Source of the DNA: Mesorhizobium denitrificans
GTDB lineage: Bacteria > Pseudomonadota > Alphaproteobacteria > Rhizobiales > Rhizobiaceae
Length of the DNA stretch: 64,000 nucleotides
Direction: 5' to 3'
Assembly: GCF_003403035.1 (NCBI RefSeq)
Contig: NZ_QURN01000013.1
Span: 1-64,000 of the forward strand
The position numbers and the translations under genes were made by a program. Positions 37,470 to 46,372 of this stretch are shown here, in pieces. Within the stretch, counting starts at the first letter, position 1. The number at the start of each line of letters is the position of its first letter. The notes beneath the pieces were generated by a model that saw nothing but the letters and a program-made list of their open reading frames with translations, was not told where the DNA came from and made no database searches.

Positions 37470-38128
37470 ACCGTCGACAGACTATCGTCATTTCCGCCGC
37501 TGCCGCCGCTGCTGCCATTTTCGGAGCGTCAGCATTCTACTACGACAGAAGTGGTCGCAACGCTCAGGAGGGCGCCGGCCCGGACGGTAGCGACGTCTAT
37601 ATGCGCCCGCACTCGCCCGTGATCGGGAAGGCGGATGCTTCGGTCACCATCGTCGAATTCTTCGATCCGTCCTGTGAAGCTTGTCGGGCCTTCTACCCAA
37701 TCGTCAAGAACATCCTTGCGCAGTACCCCGAGGATGTCAGGCTCGTGCTGCGCTATGCGGCTTTCCACGAGGGGTCGGATCAGGCGGTCGGCATCCTCGA
37801 AGCTGCCCGCCGGCAAGATCTCTTCGAGCCCGTGCTGGAAGCCCTGCTCGCCGCTCAGCCCGAATGGGCGCTGCACGGTAGCCCCAATCTCGACCGTGCC
37901 TGGCAAGCGGCGGCTTCGGCTGGCCTGGATGTGGAGCGCGCCCGCGGCGATCTGTCGTCTGTCGAGATCGCGGCGGTGCTCGACCAGGACACAAAGGATG
38001 TGAAGACGCTTGGAGTGGAGCAGACGCCGACCTTCTTCGTCAACGGCAAGAGCATGGAGTCCTTCGGTCCGCAACAACTTCTCAATCTTGTCGAGAGCGA
38101 AGTGACCCGGACCGGTCAAGGCGGCTGA
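37466..38128 (+). CDS. DsbA-family thioredoxin-like protein
   Basis: This 220-residue exported protein has the DsbA/BdbD fold with the active pair in FFDPSCEACRAFYP (Cys-x2-Cys, near residues 72-75) and the cis-proline loop in EQTPTFFVNGK. An N-terminal hydrophobic segment (IVISAAAAAAAIFGASAFYY) acts as signal or anchor. Its start overlaps the dsbB stop. The resemblance to BdbD-like proteins, which are paired with DsbB/BdbC, supports a joint thiol-oxidation system. Intact motifs suggest that it works. Confidence 0.9.
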   Translation: MNRRQTIVISAAAAAAAIFGASAFYYDRSGRNAQEGAGPDGSDVYMRPHSPVIGKADASVTIVEFFDPSCEACRAFYPIVKNILAQYPEDVRLVLRYAAFHEGSDQAVGILEAARRQDLFEPVLEALLAAQPEWALHGSPNLDRAWQAAASAGLDVERARGDLSSVEIAAVLDQDTKDVKTLGVEQTPTFFVNGKSMESFGPQQLLNLVESEVTRTGQGG

Positions 38129-38189
38129 CCACGGAGGCCGGCATGTGGGGCAACCCTGATTGGGAATCACAAGAGGACTGCGAAATCCT

Positions 38190-38768
38190 GTGAGCAAGCA
38201 TCCCGCAACCGTGCTCACAGCCTTGCTGTTCACCCTGGCCGTTCTCGCTCTGGGTTATGCTGCCTTCGGCTTTTGGACCATGCTGATTTTCACTTCGGGC
38301 TTTTTGGGCGGCTTTCTTCTCTGGCTGCTCTTCCCGGCGACGGTGGCTTTCAGCGCGATCAAGATCCCGTATTTTCTCACCCTGGTGCTCTTCATTCTCC
38401 ACCGTATCGAAGAATATCTGTCCGGCTTCTTCGACAGGCTGTCAGCGATAACCGGAGTCCAGAAACCCGAGGTTGCTTCCTGGGAGGTCGTGTTGCTGCT
38501 TCTGCTCTCGGTCGGAGCCTGGTTACTCATTCCATGGGCGATGGGGCGCGGATATCGGTTCGGAACCTATCTCGCGTGGACCTTCTTCGCTGCCATGGGC
38601 ATCACCGAACTCGCACACTTCGTCGTGTTCCCATGGTTCGCGCCCTCGCCACTTGCCTATTTCCCCGGCATGGCGAGCGTCGTTCTGCTCGCTCCGGTCG
38701 CGTGGTGGGGCATGCGGCGGCTGGCTGCTGCGCAGCGACAGCGGTCTGAAGACAGCGCGTTCCAGTGA
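38190..38768 (+). CDS. HXXEE-domain membrane protein of unknown function
   Basis: This roughly 192-residue protein has six or so hydrophobic segments and the HRIEEYLSGFF motif, the hallmark of the uncharacterised HXXEE membrane family. The C-terminal helix pair includes ITELAHFVVFPWF and GMASVVLLAPVAWWGM. A GTG at 38190 is taken as start after a weak GAGG site; a TTG at 38160 is an alternative. It lies 60 bp downstream of the DsbA-like gene. The function of HXXEE proteins is unknown; the conserved acidic and His residues in the membrane hint at metal or enzyme activity. Confidence 0.65.
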   Translation: MSKHPATVLTALLFTLAVLALGYAAFGFWTMLIFTSGFLGGFLLWLLFPATVAFSAIKIPYFLTLVLFILHRIEEYLSGFFDRLSAITGVQKPEVASWEVVLLLLLSVGAWLLIPWAMGRGYRFGTYLAWTFFAAMGITELAHFVVFPWFAPSPLAYFPGMASVVLLAPVAWWGMRRLAAAQRQRSEDSAFQ

Positions 38769-38852
38769 CGGCGCCGACCTGATTTCGCCCAGGGGATCGA
38801 ACCTCAACCGGGATGAGCTTGTAGATTGCCGGTTGGCTTGAGGGACGTCGGA

Positions 38853-39581
38853 TTGGATCGATTGCAACGCATTCCCACGATAGACATCATCCGCGGCATC
38901 GCCATCGGCGGTGTCGTATTGTTTCACGTCGTCTGGGATCTCGAATTCGCCGGCCTCATCGACGGTGTGGCAAGGCACCCGGCATGGCTAGTGTTTGGCC
39001 GCAGCCTAGCAGGGACATTCATGGTCCTCGTGGGGGTGAGTCTTGTCCTGGCGCACCGTGGCGAGATCCGTTGGGGCTCGTTTTCCCGGCGTCTCGGGAC
39101 GATTCTCCTGGCGGCGGCGGCGATTACAGTCGTCACCCGTCTCGCATTCCCGGCCAACTTTGTCTATTTCGGGATTCTCCACGCCATCGCGGTTGCGACG
39201 CTCATCGGGGCACTCTTCCTCGGAGCCTCGGCACTGATCTGTCTAGCCGTTGGCACTCTGGTTCTCATCCTGCCCCTCGTGCTGGAATCCTCGACCTTCG
39301 ACATGAGGTGGCTGGCCTGGATTGGCTTTGCCGCGCAGCCCCCGCCCAGTAACGACTTTGTGCCGGTTTTCCCTTGGGTCGGCCTGACGCTGCTTGGAAT
39401 GGCCGCTATGAAATGGACCTCCGCTTGGCCTGTCAAAACCCGTCTTGTGCAGCAGGCCCATCCCAGCAGGTTTGCCCGGACATTCGCGTGGATGGGCAGA
39501 AGGAGCCTTCCAATCTATCTGGTGCACCAACCGATCCTGCTCGCAATCATCCTGCCTTTGTCATGGTGGCTCTTGGGGTAA
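38853..39581 (+). CDS. DUF1624/heparan-alpha-glucosaminide N-acetyltransferase-like membrane protein
   Basis: This roughly 242-residue membrane protein fits the DUF1624 (HGSNAT catalytic-like) family. The N-terminus TIDIIRGIAIGGVVLFHVVWDL is characteristic, followed by further helices with LAGTFMVLVGVSLVLAHRG, LHAIAVATLIGALFLG and a C-terminal WMGRRSLPIYLVHQP. Enzymes of this fold move acetyl groups across membranes, but the bacterial members are largely uncharacterised. The start is a TTG at 38853 with GAGGG upstream; another TTG at 38826 exists. It ends near the IS630 insertion and seems complete. Confidence 0.75.
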   Translation: MDRLQRIPTIDIIRGIAIGGVVLFHVVWDLEFAGLIDGVARHPAWLVFGRSLAGTFMVLVGVSLVLAHRGEIRWGSFSRRLGTILLAAAAITVVTRLAFPANFVYFGILHAIAVATLIGALFLGASALICLAVGTLVLILPLVLESSTFDMRWLAWIGFAAQPPPSNDFVPVFPWVGLTLLGMAAMKWTSAWPVKTRLVQQAHPSRFARTFAWMGRRSLPIYLVHQPILLAIILPLSWWLLG

Positions 39582-39823
39582 CCAGGAAGCCGGCGGAGTC
39601 TGTCCGCCCTAGAGCGGTTTGCATTTTGACGGAATCCGGATTCCCAAGAAGGCGCAAATCAGATTCGATGTTCCGACCGTTGGAGGTCGGGACGGATGGC
39701 GACGACTTATTCGATGGATCTGCGGGAGCGGGCGTTGGCCCGCCTTGAAGCAGGCGAGACGAGCTACGAGGTGGCGGCGGCATTGAAGGTTGAATAGCCC
39801 CGAGTTTCGTGGACACCCTTGGG

Positions 39824-40684
39824 TTACATTTCCTGCTGCCGTTCGAACTCGACGGGTGACAGCATCCCGTTCCTGACGTGCTTGCGCCTTGGGTTGTAGA
39901 ACATCTCGATGTAGTCGAACACGTCCTGCCTTGCCTCGTCGCGTGTTCGGTAGGTCCTGCGCCTGATCCTCTCGCGCTTGAGGAGATTGAAGAAGCTCTC
40001 TGCCACAGCGTTGTCGTGGCAGTTTCCGCGTCGGCTCATCGAATGCTCCAGTTTGTGGTGCTTCAGGAAGGCCGCCCAGTCCATGCTGGTGAATTGCGAG
40101 CCCTGATCCGAATGGACCAGGACGCTGCTCTTCGGCCTTCGACGCCACACCGCCATAAGCAATGCCTGCAGCACGACGTCGGTGGTCTGCCGGCTCTGCA
40201 ATGACCAGCCGATGACGCGGCGCGAGAACAGGTCGATCACCACGGCCAGATAGGCAAAGCCCTCCTCGGTCCGGATGTAGGTGATGTCTGTCACCCACGC
40301 CCTGTCCGGCGCATCGACATCGAACTGCCGGGCAAGGGTGTTGTCGACCACGACCGACGGCTTGCCACCATAGGAGCCAGGCCGACGCTTGTAGCCGATC
40401 TGCGCCTTGATCCCGGCCATCCTGGCGAGACGAGCGATGCGGTTGGCGCAACTGGTCTCGCCCTGATCAAGGAGATCGTCATGCAGTTTGCGATAGCCGT
40501 AGACCCTGCCGCTTTCCTTCCAGGCCTTGCTCAGAAGCTCGGTCTGACGGGCATCTTCCCGAGCCCGTTTGCTCAGCGGGTTCTTCAGCCAGGCGTAAAA
40601 CCCGCTGGGTCGGATGCGCAGGCAGCGGCACATCGCACGCACCGTGAACTGGTGGCGATGCTCGGCAACAAACGCGTATCTCAC
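39824..40684 (-). CDS. IS3-family transposase OrfB (DDE)
   Basis: This is the catalytic part of the IS3 transposase, 286 residues. Its integrase core has APDRAWVTDITYI (first Asp), VLVHSDQGSQFTS (second Asp) and DNAVAESFFNLLKRE (Glu). The GTG start overlaps the OrfA stop, but the active protein is normally an OrfAB fusion produced by -1 frameshifting. A run of seven A followed by G on the minus strand (40713-40720) is the likely slip site within the end of orfA. It appears intact. Confidence 0.92.
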   Translation of the reverse strand: MRYAFVAEHRHQFTVRAMCRCLRIRPSGFYAWLKNPLSKRAREDARQTELLSKAWKESGRVYGYRKLHDDLLDQGETSCANRIARLARMAGIKAQIGYKRRPGSYGGKPSVVVDNTLARQFDVDAPDRAWVTDITYIRTEEGFAYLAVVIDLFSRRVIGWSLQSRQTTDVVLQALLMAVWRRRPKSSVLVHSDQGSQFTSMDWAAFLKHHKLEHSMSRRGNCHDNAVAESFFNLLKRERIRRRTYRTRDEARQDVFDYIEMFYNPRRKHVRNGMLSPVEFERQQEM

Positions 40685-40950
40685 TTTGCATCCTTGGCGA
40701 AATACGCGGTGGCTTTTTTTAGGATGTCGCGCTCCTCGGTGACGCGCGCCAGTTCCTTCTTCAGACGACGTATCTCTGCCGCCTGATCCTCATCGCCTCC
40801 TGATGGCTTCGAGAACTTCTTCTTCCACGCGTAGAGCGAGTGTGGGCTCACGCCCAGCCGCTGCGACACCTCAGCAACCGGATAACCACGCTCGGTGATC
40901 TGTGCGACCGCATCGCGCTTGAAATCTTCAGTGAAATTGCCAGACCGCAT
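40681..40950 (-). CDS. IS3-family transposase OrfA
   Basis: This 89-residue protein is the DNA-binding part of the IS3 transposase. The helix-turn-helix (RDAVAQITERGYPVAEVSQR) recognises the inverted repeats, and a leucine-zipper-like helix (AAEIRRLKKELARVTEERD) follows. Its last codons contain the A7G slippery run that allows the ribosome to shift into orfB. Confidence 0.92.
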   Translation of the reverse strand: MRSGNFTEDFKRDAVAQITERGYPVAEVSQRLGVSPHSLYAWKKKFSKPSGGDEDQAAEIRRLKKELARVTEERDILKKATAYFAKDAK

Positions 40951-41893
40951 CCGGGCCTCCTTGCCTCAAAATTAGGGAAGAAGGTGTCCAAAAATCTAGG
41001 GGCTATTCAGATTGCCGTATCGAGCGTGATCAAGTGGGCGGCGCGCAAGCGCCGTCTGGGCAGCGCGGCGCCCGGCAAGATGGGCGGCCACCGGCCCTAT
41101 CTGATCAGCGGGGAGCATCGTTTATTCGTCCTGGGCGAAGTCGAGCGCGATCCGAATGTTACGCTTCACCAGCTGACGGCGGCGCTGGCCGCCCGCGGTC
41201 TGCACATCCACCCTGCCAGCGTCGGCCGCTTCCTGCATCGCGAGGGCAAGAGCTTCAAAAAAAACCGTTCTGCCGGCCGAGCAGCTCAGGCCGAAGCTTA
41301 AGCGCCGACGCGCGCAGTGGACCCGCTATCAGACCCGCATTGATCCAACACGCCTGGTCTTCATCGACGAGACCTGGGTGAAGACCAACATGACGCCGCT
41401 GCGTGGCTGGAGCGCGCGCGGCAAGCGCCTTGTCGCCCACGCGCCCTATGGCCATTGGAAGACCATGACCTTCATCGCCGCGCTCCGGCATGATCGCGTT
41501 GATGCGCCTTGGGTCCTCAATGGACCCATCAACGGCGAGGCCTTCCGCCTCTATGTCGAAACCCAACTCATCAAAACCTTGAAGCCGGGCGACATCGTCG
41601 TGCTCGACAATCTCGGCTCCCACAAGGGCGTTGCCGTCCGCGACATCGTCAGGGCCGCCGGCGCAAGGCTCTTCTTCCTGCCGCCCTACAGCCCCGACCT
41701 CAATCCGATCGAGCAACTGTTCGCCAAGTTCAAGCACTTCATGCGCCGCGCCGCCACACGAACTGTCGAAGCCGTTCACAACGCAATCGCCCAAACCCTC
41801 GAGGCCGTCACAGCGACGGAATGCCAAAACTACATCGAAAACGCAGGCTATAAGTCAACCTAAATGCGAAAGGCTCTAGCGCCGACGTCTGTT

Positions 41894-42370
41894 CTAAATT
41901 CGCTCGAGAATAGCTTTCATCACGGCGATTTCTTCCTGTTGGGCGGGAACGATCTGCCCGCACAGCTCGATGATTTCTGGATCCTTGAGGCTGGCCTGTT
42001 CGCACATAAGCACCGCACCGGAGTGATGCGGGATCATAGCCCGTAGGAACTCCTCGTCATCGATCGCTGCCTGCGCCCGCATGCCGTAGAAGCTGCCCGC
42101 GAGCACCGCGGCCGCCACTGCGATGATCGCCAGGTTTGCATTGCGCGACGGGAACATCGAACGCATGGAGACCAGCATGACGATCGCCATCGGCGCCACC
42201 ATCATAAGCGTCATGTAGACGTTGTTGAGGTTGGGATAGAAATCATCGAGCGTGGCGATCATCGTGTACATGACGAGGTACATGATGACGAAGTCGACCG
42301 CGAGCTCGACCGCAAAACGGCCGTACATTCCGCTGCCTGAATGGCCTTCGTGACCACGACCTTTTTCCAT
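41894..42370 (-). CDS. Membrane-anchored DUF305 protein
   Basis: This 158-residue protein has a His/Gly-rich start (KGRGHEGHSGSGMYGRF), three membrane helices (VIMYLVMYTMIATL, VYMTLMMVAPMAIVMLV and a third near residue 85), and a C-terminal DUF305 domain. The domain carries the FLRAMIPHHSGAVLMCEQA His-His-Met cluster. DUF305 proteins include CopM-like copper-binding proteins. It lies downstream of the copper ATPase on the same strand with a 114-bp gap and probably helps in copper handling. Confidence 0.82.
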   Translation of the reverse strand: MEKGRGHEGHSGSGMYGRFAVELAVDFVIMYLVMYTMIATLDDFYPNLNNVYMTLMMVAPMAIVMLVSMRSMFPSRNANLAIIAVAAAVLAGSFYGMRAQAAIDDEEFLRAMIPHHSGAVLMCEQASLKDPEIIELCGQIVPAQQEEIAVMKAILERI

Positions 42371-42484
42371 CCGTGCTTTCTCCGTTCTTCAGGCGCTCTC
42401 GGCGCTGTACGAGGCTCGATCAAACTATCTGTCTGGCAGCAGGGATACCCGATACTCTGGCATTCACGCCCTGCCGTCCGTTCG

Positions 42485-44995
42485 TCATTCGTTCGGGAGG
42501 CCAAGCCGCAAGCCTCGCAGCCTGAGCGAATTGCCGATCACGGATACCGACGACAGGCTCATCGCCGCGGCAGCGACCATAGGCGACAAAAGAATCCCGA
42601 ACACCGGATAAAGCACTCCGGCGGCAACGGGTACGCCGAGCGCGTTGTAGACGAAGGCGAAGAACAGGTTCTGCTTGATGTTGCGGATCGTCGCCCTTGC
42701 AAGCGTGCGCGCCCTGACGATGCCGTTGAGATCGCCCTTCACCAGCGTGATACCCGCGCTTTCCACCGCCACGTCCGCTCCGGTTCCCATGGCAATGCCG
42801 ACATCGGCCGCGGCAAGCGCGGGCGCGTCGTTGACGCCATCACCCGCCATCGCAACGCTGGCGCCCTTCGCGTGAAGCTCGTCGATCAGCGCCTTCTTGC
42901 TTTCGGGCAGCATCTCGGCGCGCACCTCGTCGATCCCGAGCCTGGCCGCCACGGCCTTCGCGGTCCGCTCGTTGTCGCCCGTCGCCATGATGATCGTCAG
43001 CCCACTCTCCTGGAGCGCGCGGATCGCGGCTTCAGTCGTCGCCTTGATCGGATCGGCGACCGCCACCATGCCGGCCAGCTTGCCATCCACGGAGACGAAC
43101 ATCGCTGTCTTGCCGTTTGACCTGAGCGCGTCGGCCCGCGGCTTCATCGATTCGGTGGCGACTCCGAGGTCGTCCATCATCGCAGCGTTCCCCAGCGCGA
43201 CGGAACGGCCGGACACCTTGCCCTGAACGCCCTTCCCGGTGACGGCTTCGAAATCCTCGGCGTCGGCCATGGCGGTTCCTCTCGCCTGCACGCCTTCGAC
43301 GATCGCTTCGGCCAGAGGATGCTCGGAACCGCGCTCGAGGCTGGCGGCCATCGCCAGCAATTCGCCCTCGTCGAAACCTTCGGCCGCAACGATGTCGGTC
43401 AGCTTTGGCCTGCCCTCAGTCAGCGTCCCGGTCTTGTCGACGATCAGCGTGTCGACCTTCGCGAAGCGCTCGAGCGCTTCGGCGTCTTTGATTAGCACGC
43501 CGGCCTGCGCGCCACGTCCGGTCGCAGTCATGATCGACATCGGGGTTGCGAGCCCGAGCGCGCAGGGGCAGGCGATGATCAGGACCGAGACCGCCGAGAC
43601 GATGGCGAAGGTCATGCTCGGCTCGGGTCCGAAGATCGCCCAGACGACGAAGGCAAGGATGGCAACGAGCACGACGGTCGGCACGAAATAGTAAGAGACA
43701 CGATCCACAAGACCCTGGATCGGCGCACGCGAGCGCTGCGCCTTGGCCACCATCTCGACGATCTGCGACAGCATCGTGTCCTTACCGACCTTATCGGCGC
43801 GCATGACCAGCGCCCCGTTCTTGTTGAGCGTGCCGCCCGTCAGGGCGTCCCCTTCGGTCTTCTCGACCGGGAGGGGCTCGCCCGAAATCATGGATTCGTC
43901 GACCGCGGAGCGCCCTTCCAGCACGGTGCCGTCCACCGGCACGCTGTCGCCGGGCCGTACGCGCAGCCGATCGCCCGACTGGACCTCCTCCAGAGGCACG
44001 TCGGCATCGGTGCCGTCTTCGGCAATCCGCCGCGCCGTCTTCGGGGCGAGGTCGAGCAGCGCGCGGATGGCAGAGCCCGTACGTTCGCGCGCCCGTAACT
44101 CAAGCACCTGGCCGAGGAACACCAGGGCGACGATCACCGCCGCCGCCTCGAAATAGACGGGCACCGTGCCGCCGTGGCCGCGAAACTGATGCGGGAAGAT
44201 GCCGGGGAAAAGTGTCGCCACGACGCTGTAGATGTAGGCGGCCCCGACGCCGATTGAGATCAGCGTCCACATGTTCGGACTTCTGTTCACGAAGGAATCG
44301 TAGCCGCGACGGAAGAACGGGATCGCCGCCCAGAGCACCACGGGCGTGGCTAGCACGAGTTCGATCCAGACCGCGAGCCGCTCTCCGATCCACTCCCTGA
44401 ACGGCAGGCCGAACATCGGTCCCATGGCCAAAGCGAGCAGCGGGACGGAAAGGACGGCGCTCACCCAGAAGCGGCGCGTGAAGTCGACCAGCTCTGGGTT
44501 CGGGCCCTCGTCGCCCGTCGGCACGCCCATCGGTTCCAGCGCCATGCCGCAGATCGGACATGATCCAGGCTTGTAGCGGATGACCTCCGGATGCATCGGG
44601 CAGGTGTACTTGGTGCCTGTCGCCATCGGCTCGACCGCTGGACGCGCGCCGAGATAGCGCGCCGGACTCGCCTCGAACTTGTCTTGGCAGCCTGAGGAGC
44701 AGAAGTAGAGCCCCGCGCCTTCGTGGCGGGTGAAGTGCTTCGCCGTCGAGCGGTCGACCTTCATGCCGCAGACCGGGTCGGTGGCCTCGAGATAGGCCTC
44801 GGGCTCCCTCACGAACCTGTCGTGGCAGGACTGGCTGCAGAAATGATAGACATGCCCGGCGTGCTCCGCCCTGGGCTTGCCTGCCTGCGGATCGACGGTC
44901 ATGCCGCAGACCGGATCCCGGACAACGATGTCCGTCGCTTGCGTGTCGGAATGACGCTTGTCGTGGCCGTGATGCGTTCCGTGATCATGTTCCAT
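42485..44995 (-). CDS. copA: Copper-transporting P1B-type ATPase with YHS domains (CopA-like)
   Basis: This 836-residue pump exports Cu(I) and carries an elaborate N-terminus. A His-rich start (HDHGTHHGHDKRH) leads into two YHS/heavy-metal domains (DPVCGMTVD and DPVCGMKVD with FCSQSCHDRF and FCSSGCQDKF), then a YTCPMHPEV segment with a CPICGMALEPM binding site. The transport site is the CPC motif in IACPCALGLATPMS, the phosphorylated Asp is in DKTGTLTEG, and the hinge is AGDGVNDAPALAAADVG. No HMA domain is seen. The start at 44995 has a GGGAGAG site. An HmrR/CueR-type promoter lies 24 bp upstream. Confidence 0.93.
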   Translation of the reverse strand: MEHDHGTHHGHDKRHSDTQATDIVVRDPVCGMTVDPQAGKPRAEHAGHVYHFCSQSCHDRFVREPEAYLEATDPVCGMKVDRSTAKHFTRHEGAGLYFCSSGCQDKFEASPARYLGARPAVEPMATGTKYTCPMHPEVIRYKPGSCPICGMALEPMGVPTGDEGPNPELVDFTRRFWVSAVLSVPLLALAMGPMFGLPFREWIGERLAVWIELVLATPVVLWAAIPFFRRGYDSFVNRSPNMWTLISIGVGAAYIYSVVATLFPGIFPHQFRGHGGTVPVYFEAAAVIVALVFLGQVLELRARERTGSAIRALLDLAPKTARRIAEDGTDADVPLEEVQSGDRLRVRPGDSVPVDGTVLEGRSAVDESMISGEPLPVEKTEGDALTGGTLNKNGALVMRADKVGKDTMLSQIVEMVAKAQRSRAPIQGLVDRVSYYFVPTVVLVAILAFVVWAIFGPEPSMTFAIVSAVSVLIIACPCALGLATPMSIMTATGRGAQAGVLIKDAEALERFAKVDTLIVDKTGTLTEGRPKLTDIVAAEGFDEGELLAMAASLERGSEHPLAEAIVEGVQARGTAMADAEDFEAVTGKGVQGKVSGRSVALGNAAMMDDLGVATESMKPRADALRSNGKTAMFVSVDGKLAGMVAVADPIKATTEAAIRALQESGLTIIMATGDNERTAKAVAARLGIDEVRAEMLPESKKALIDELHAKGASVAMAGDGVNDAPALAAADVGIAMGTGADVAVESAGITLVKGDLNGIVRARTLARATIRNIKQNLFFAFVYNALGVPVAAGVLYPVFGILLSPMVAAAAMSLSSVSVIGNSLRLRGLRLGLPNE

Positions 44996-45018
44996 GGACG
45001 TCTCTCCCGAGGAACCTC

Positions 45019-45049
45019 CCCGTACGCCTTCCACCTGCTGGAAGGTCAA
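45019..45049 (-). promoter_or_regulatory. CueR/HmrR-type promoter for the copper ATPase
   Basis: On the minus strand a TTGACC -35 is followed by a 19-bp spacer that contains TTCCAGCAGGTGGAAGG, the copper-MerR dyad, and then a weak TACGGG -10. The 19-bp gap is the mark of MerR-type control. It faces the copper ATPase gene. Confidence 0.78.
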
Positions 45050-45064
45050 CATCGATTTTCCCGC

Positions 45065-45095
45065 TTGACCTTCCAGCAGGTGGAACCCGCAGGGT
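45065..45095 (+). promoter_or_regulatory. CueR/HmrR-type promoter for the divergent DUF305 gene
   Basis: A TTGACC -35 and a weak CAGGGT -10 are separated by 19 bp holding TTCCAGCAGGTGGAA. It mirrors the neighbouring site 16 bp away and points toward the DUF305 gene at 45197. Confidence 0.72.
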
Positions 45096-45196
45096 CATCA
45101 CGGCTTCCCATGCGGCATGCATGGTTGAGGTTGTCCCCGGAACCGCAACCTTACGCGGCCGTTCGCAAAGACTGACATAGGACAAAGGAGTTCGAA

Positions 45197-45577
45197 ATGA
45201 ACAGGTATCTTCTGGCGGCAGCGGCGGGTGCCGCAATGATCGCCGCGGCTTTCGCCTTCCAAGCCACCGGACAGGAATCCCACGGCTCGACGGACCATTC
45301 GGCAACTGGAAGCATGAGCGACACCTCCAAGGGTTACATGGAGGCGATGAAGAAGATGGACGGGGAGATGGGCGCGACGAAGATGTCGGGCAAGCCCGGC
45401 GTCGACTTCGCCATGATGATGATCCCCCATCACCAGAGCGCCATCGACATGGCGCAGGCCTACCTGGTGAGCGGCGAGAACGACCCTGAGCTTACGAAGC
45501 TCTCGAACGAGATCATCGCCGCCCAGGAGAAAGAGATCTCTTTCCTGAAGGGCTGGCTGGAGACGAACGCCAACTGA
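45197..45577 (+). CDS. Exported DUF305 copper-associated protein
   Basis: This 126-residue exported protein has a signal peptide (YLLAAAAGAAMIAAAFAFQA) and a His/Ser/Met-rich segment. The DUF305 core follows: GVDFAMMMIPHHQSAIDMAQAY, whose His-His and Met residues are expected to bind copper. The C-terminal helix AAQEKEISFLKGWLE completes the domain. AAAGGAG precedes the ATG. A copper-MerR promoter lies about 100 bp upstream. It probably binds periplasmic copper when the efflux system is induced. Confidence 0.88.
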   Translation: MNRYLLAAAAGAAMIAAAFAFQATGQESHGSTDHSATGSMSDTSKGYMEAMKKMDGEMGATKMSGKPGVDFAMMMIPHHQSAIDMAQAYLVSGENDPELTKLSNEIIAAQEKEISFLKGWLETNAN

Positions 45578-45634
45578 TCGGCTTTCAGGGCGAAGCCCCC
45601 TGTGCGATGAAGGCGACGGCAGGGAGAGCCAAAA

Positions 45635-46372
45635 TCAGCGCTCCCTCCACCGGCTTCCTGCGATAAGCCCCTTCATCTCAGAAATGCTCGCCTTCAGCCC
45701 GACGAAGATCGCTTCGCCGATCAGGAAATGGCCGATGTTCAGCTCGACCACTTCCGGCAGCGCCGCGACGGCCTCCACGTTGTCGAACGTCAGGCCATGG
45801 CCTGCATGGCACTCGAGGCCGCATTGCGCCGTGACAGCGGCGGCCCTTGTCAGCCTGTCGAGTTCGCCGGAGCGGCTGCTTCCCACCGTCTCAGCATATC
45901 GGCCCGTGTGCAGTTCGACCACGGGAGCCCCCAGTTCTGCCGCCGCGCGAACCTGACGCTCGTCGGGATCGATGAACAGGGACACGCGTATTCCGGCTTC
46001 GACCAGGCGGGCTACGACAGGGCGCAGGGCCTCCAGATTGCCCGCGGCGTCCAGCCCGCCTTCGGTGGTCACCTCCTCGCGCCGTTCGGGCACGAGGCAC
46101 ACCGCGTGGGGCCGTGCAGCCAGCGCGATGCGGACCATCTCTTCGGTGGCCGCCATCTCCAGATTCACCGGGGCCCTGACCGCTTCCTGCAGCCGCCTCA
46201 AATCGTCTTCCCGAATGTGCCTCCTGTCCTCCCTGAGGTGCAGCGTGATCCCGTCCGCCCCCGCATCCAGCGCGAGCAGCGACGCGCGCACGGGATCGGG
46301 ATGAATGCCGCCGCGGGCGTTGCGTACCGTGGCGACGTGGTCGATGTTGACGCCGAGACGAATGTTTCTCAT
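45635..46372 (-). CDS. pdxJ: PdxJ, pyridoxine 5'-phosphate synthase
   Basis: PdxJ condenses 1-deoxyxylulose 5-phosphate with 3-amino-2-oxopropyl phosphate to form pyridoxine 5'-phosphate. The 245-residue TIM barrel shows the family segments: RLGVNIDHVATVRNARGG at the start, GADGITLHLREDRRHI, VNLEMAATEEM, VSLFIDPDERQV, VELHTGRYA, CHAGHGLTFDN and ELNIGHFLIGEAIFVGL. Its start overlaps the end of pdxA. Finding both dedicated vitamin B6 enzymes behind a copper regulator is unusual; see the findings. All key active-site segments look intact. Confidence 0.95.
   Translation of the reverse strand: MRNIRLGVNIDHVATVRNARGGIHPDPVRASLLALDAGADGITLHLREDRRHIREDDLRRLQEAVRAPVNLEMAATEEMVRIALAARPHAVCLVPERREEVTTEGGLDAAGNLEALRPVVARLVEAGIRVSLFIDPDERQVRAAAELGAPVVELHTGRYAETVGSSRSGELDRLTRAAAVTAQCGLECHAGHGLTFDNVEAVAALPEVVELNIGHFLIGEAIFVGLKASISEMKGLIAGSRWRER

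Larger units (their letters stand above)
39791..41009 (-). mobile_element. IS3-family insertion sequence inside IS630
   Basis: The 1.2-kb element has related terminal inverted repeats that begin TGAATAGCCCC at both ends, with GGACACC also shared inside. It encodes orfA and orfB on the minus strand. I see no clear short target duplication, so the exact limits may shift by a base or two. Confidence 0.85.
39696..41863 (+). pseudogene. IS630-family transposase, split by IS3 insertion
   Basis: The first part reads MATTYSMDLRERALARLEAG followed by ETSYEVAAALK, the helix-turn-helix start of an IS630 transposase. It is broken by the inserted IS3 and resumes as VSSVIKWAARKRRLG. A run of eight A residues at 41257-41264 marks the usual frameshift site between the two reading frames of this subgroup. 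The downstream frame carries the DDE core: VFIDETWVK, VVLDNLGSHKG and PDLNPIEQLFAKFK. The insertion should abolish activity unless the IS3 excises. Confidence 0.85.
39612..41876 (+). mobile_element. IS630-family element, interrupted by an IS3-family element
   Basis: The ends match as inverted repeats: GAGCGGTTTGCATTT on the left and its partner on the right (GAGCCTTTCGCATTT in reverse). They are flanked by the TA dinucleotide duplication (39610-39611 and 41877-41878) expected for IS630. Its transposase gene is split by a second element. Removing the inner IS3 would leave an element of about 1.05 kb, the usual size. Confidence 0.85.

Noticed and set aside
45578-45634. Small hairpin CAGGG-N7-CCCTG between the convergent DUF305 and pdxJ genes
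   Set aside because: The stem is short and has no T-run on either strand, so it was not listed as a terminator.
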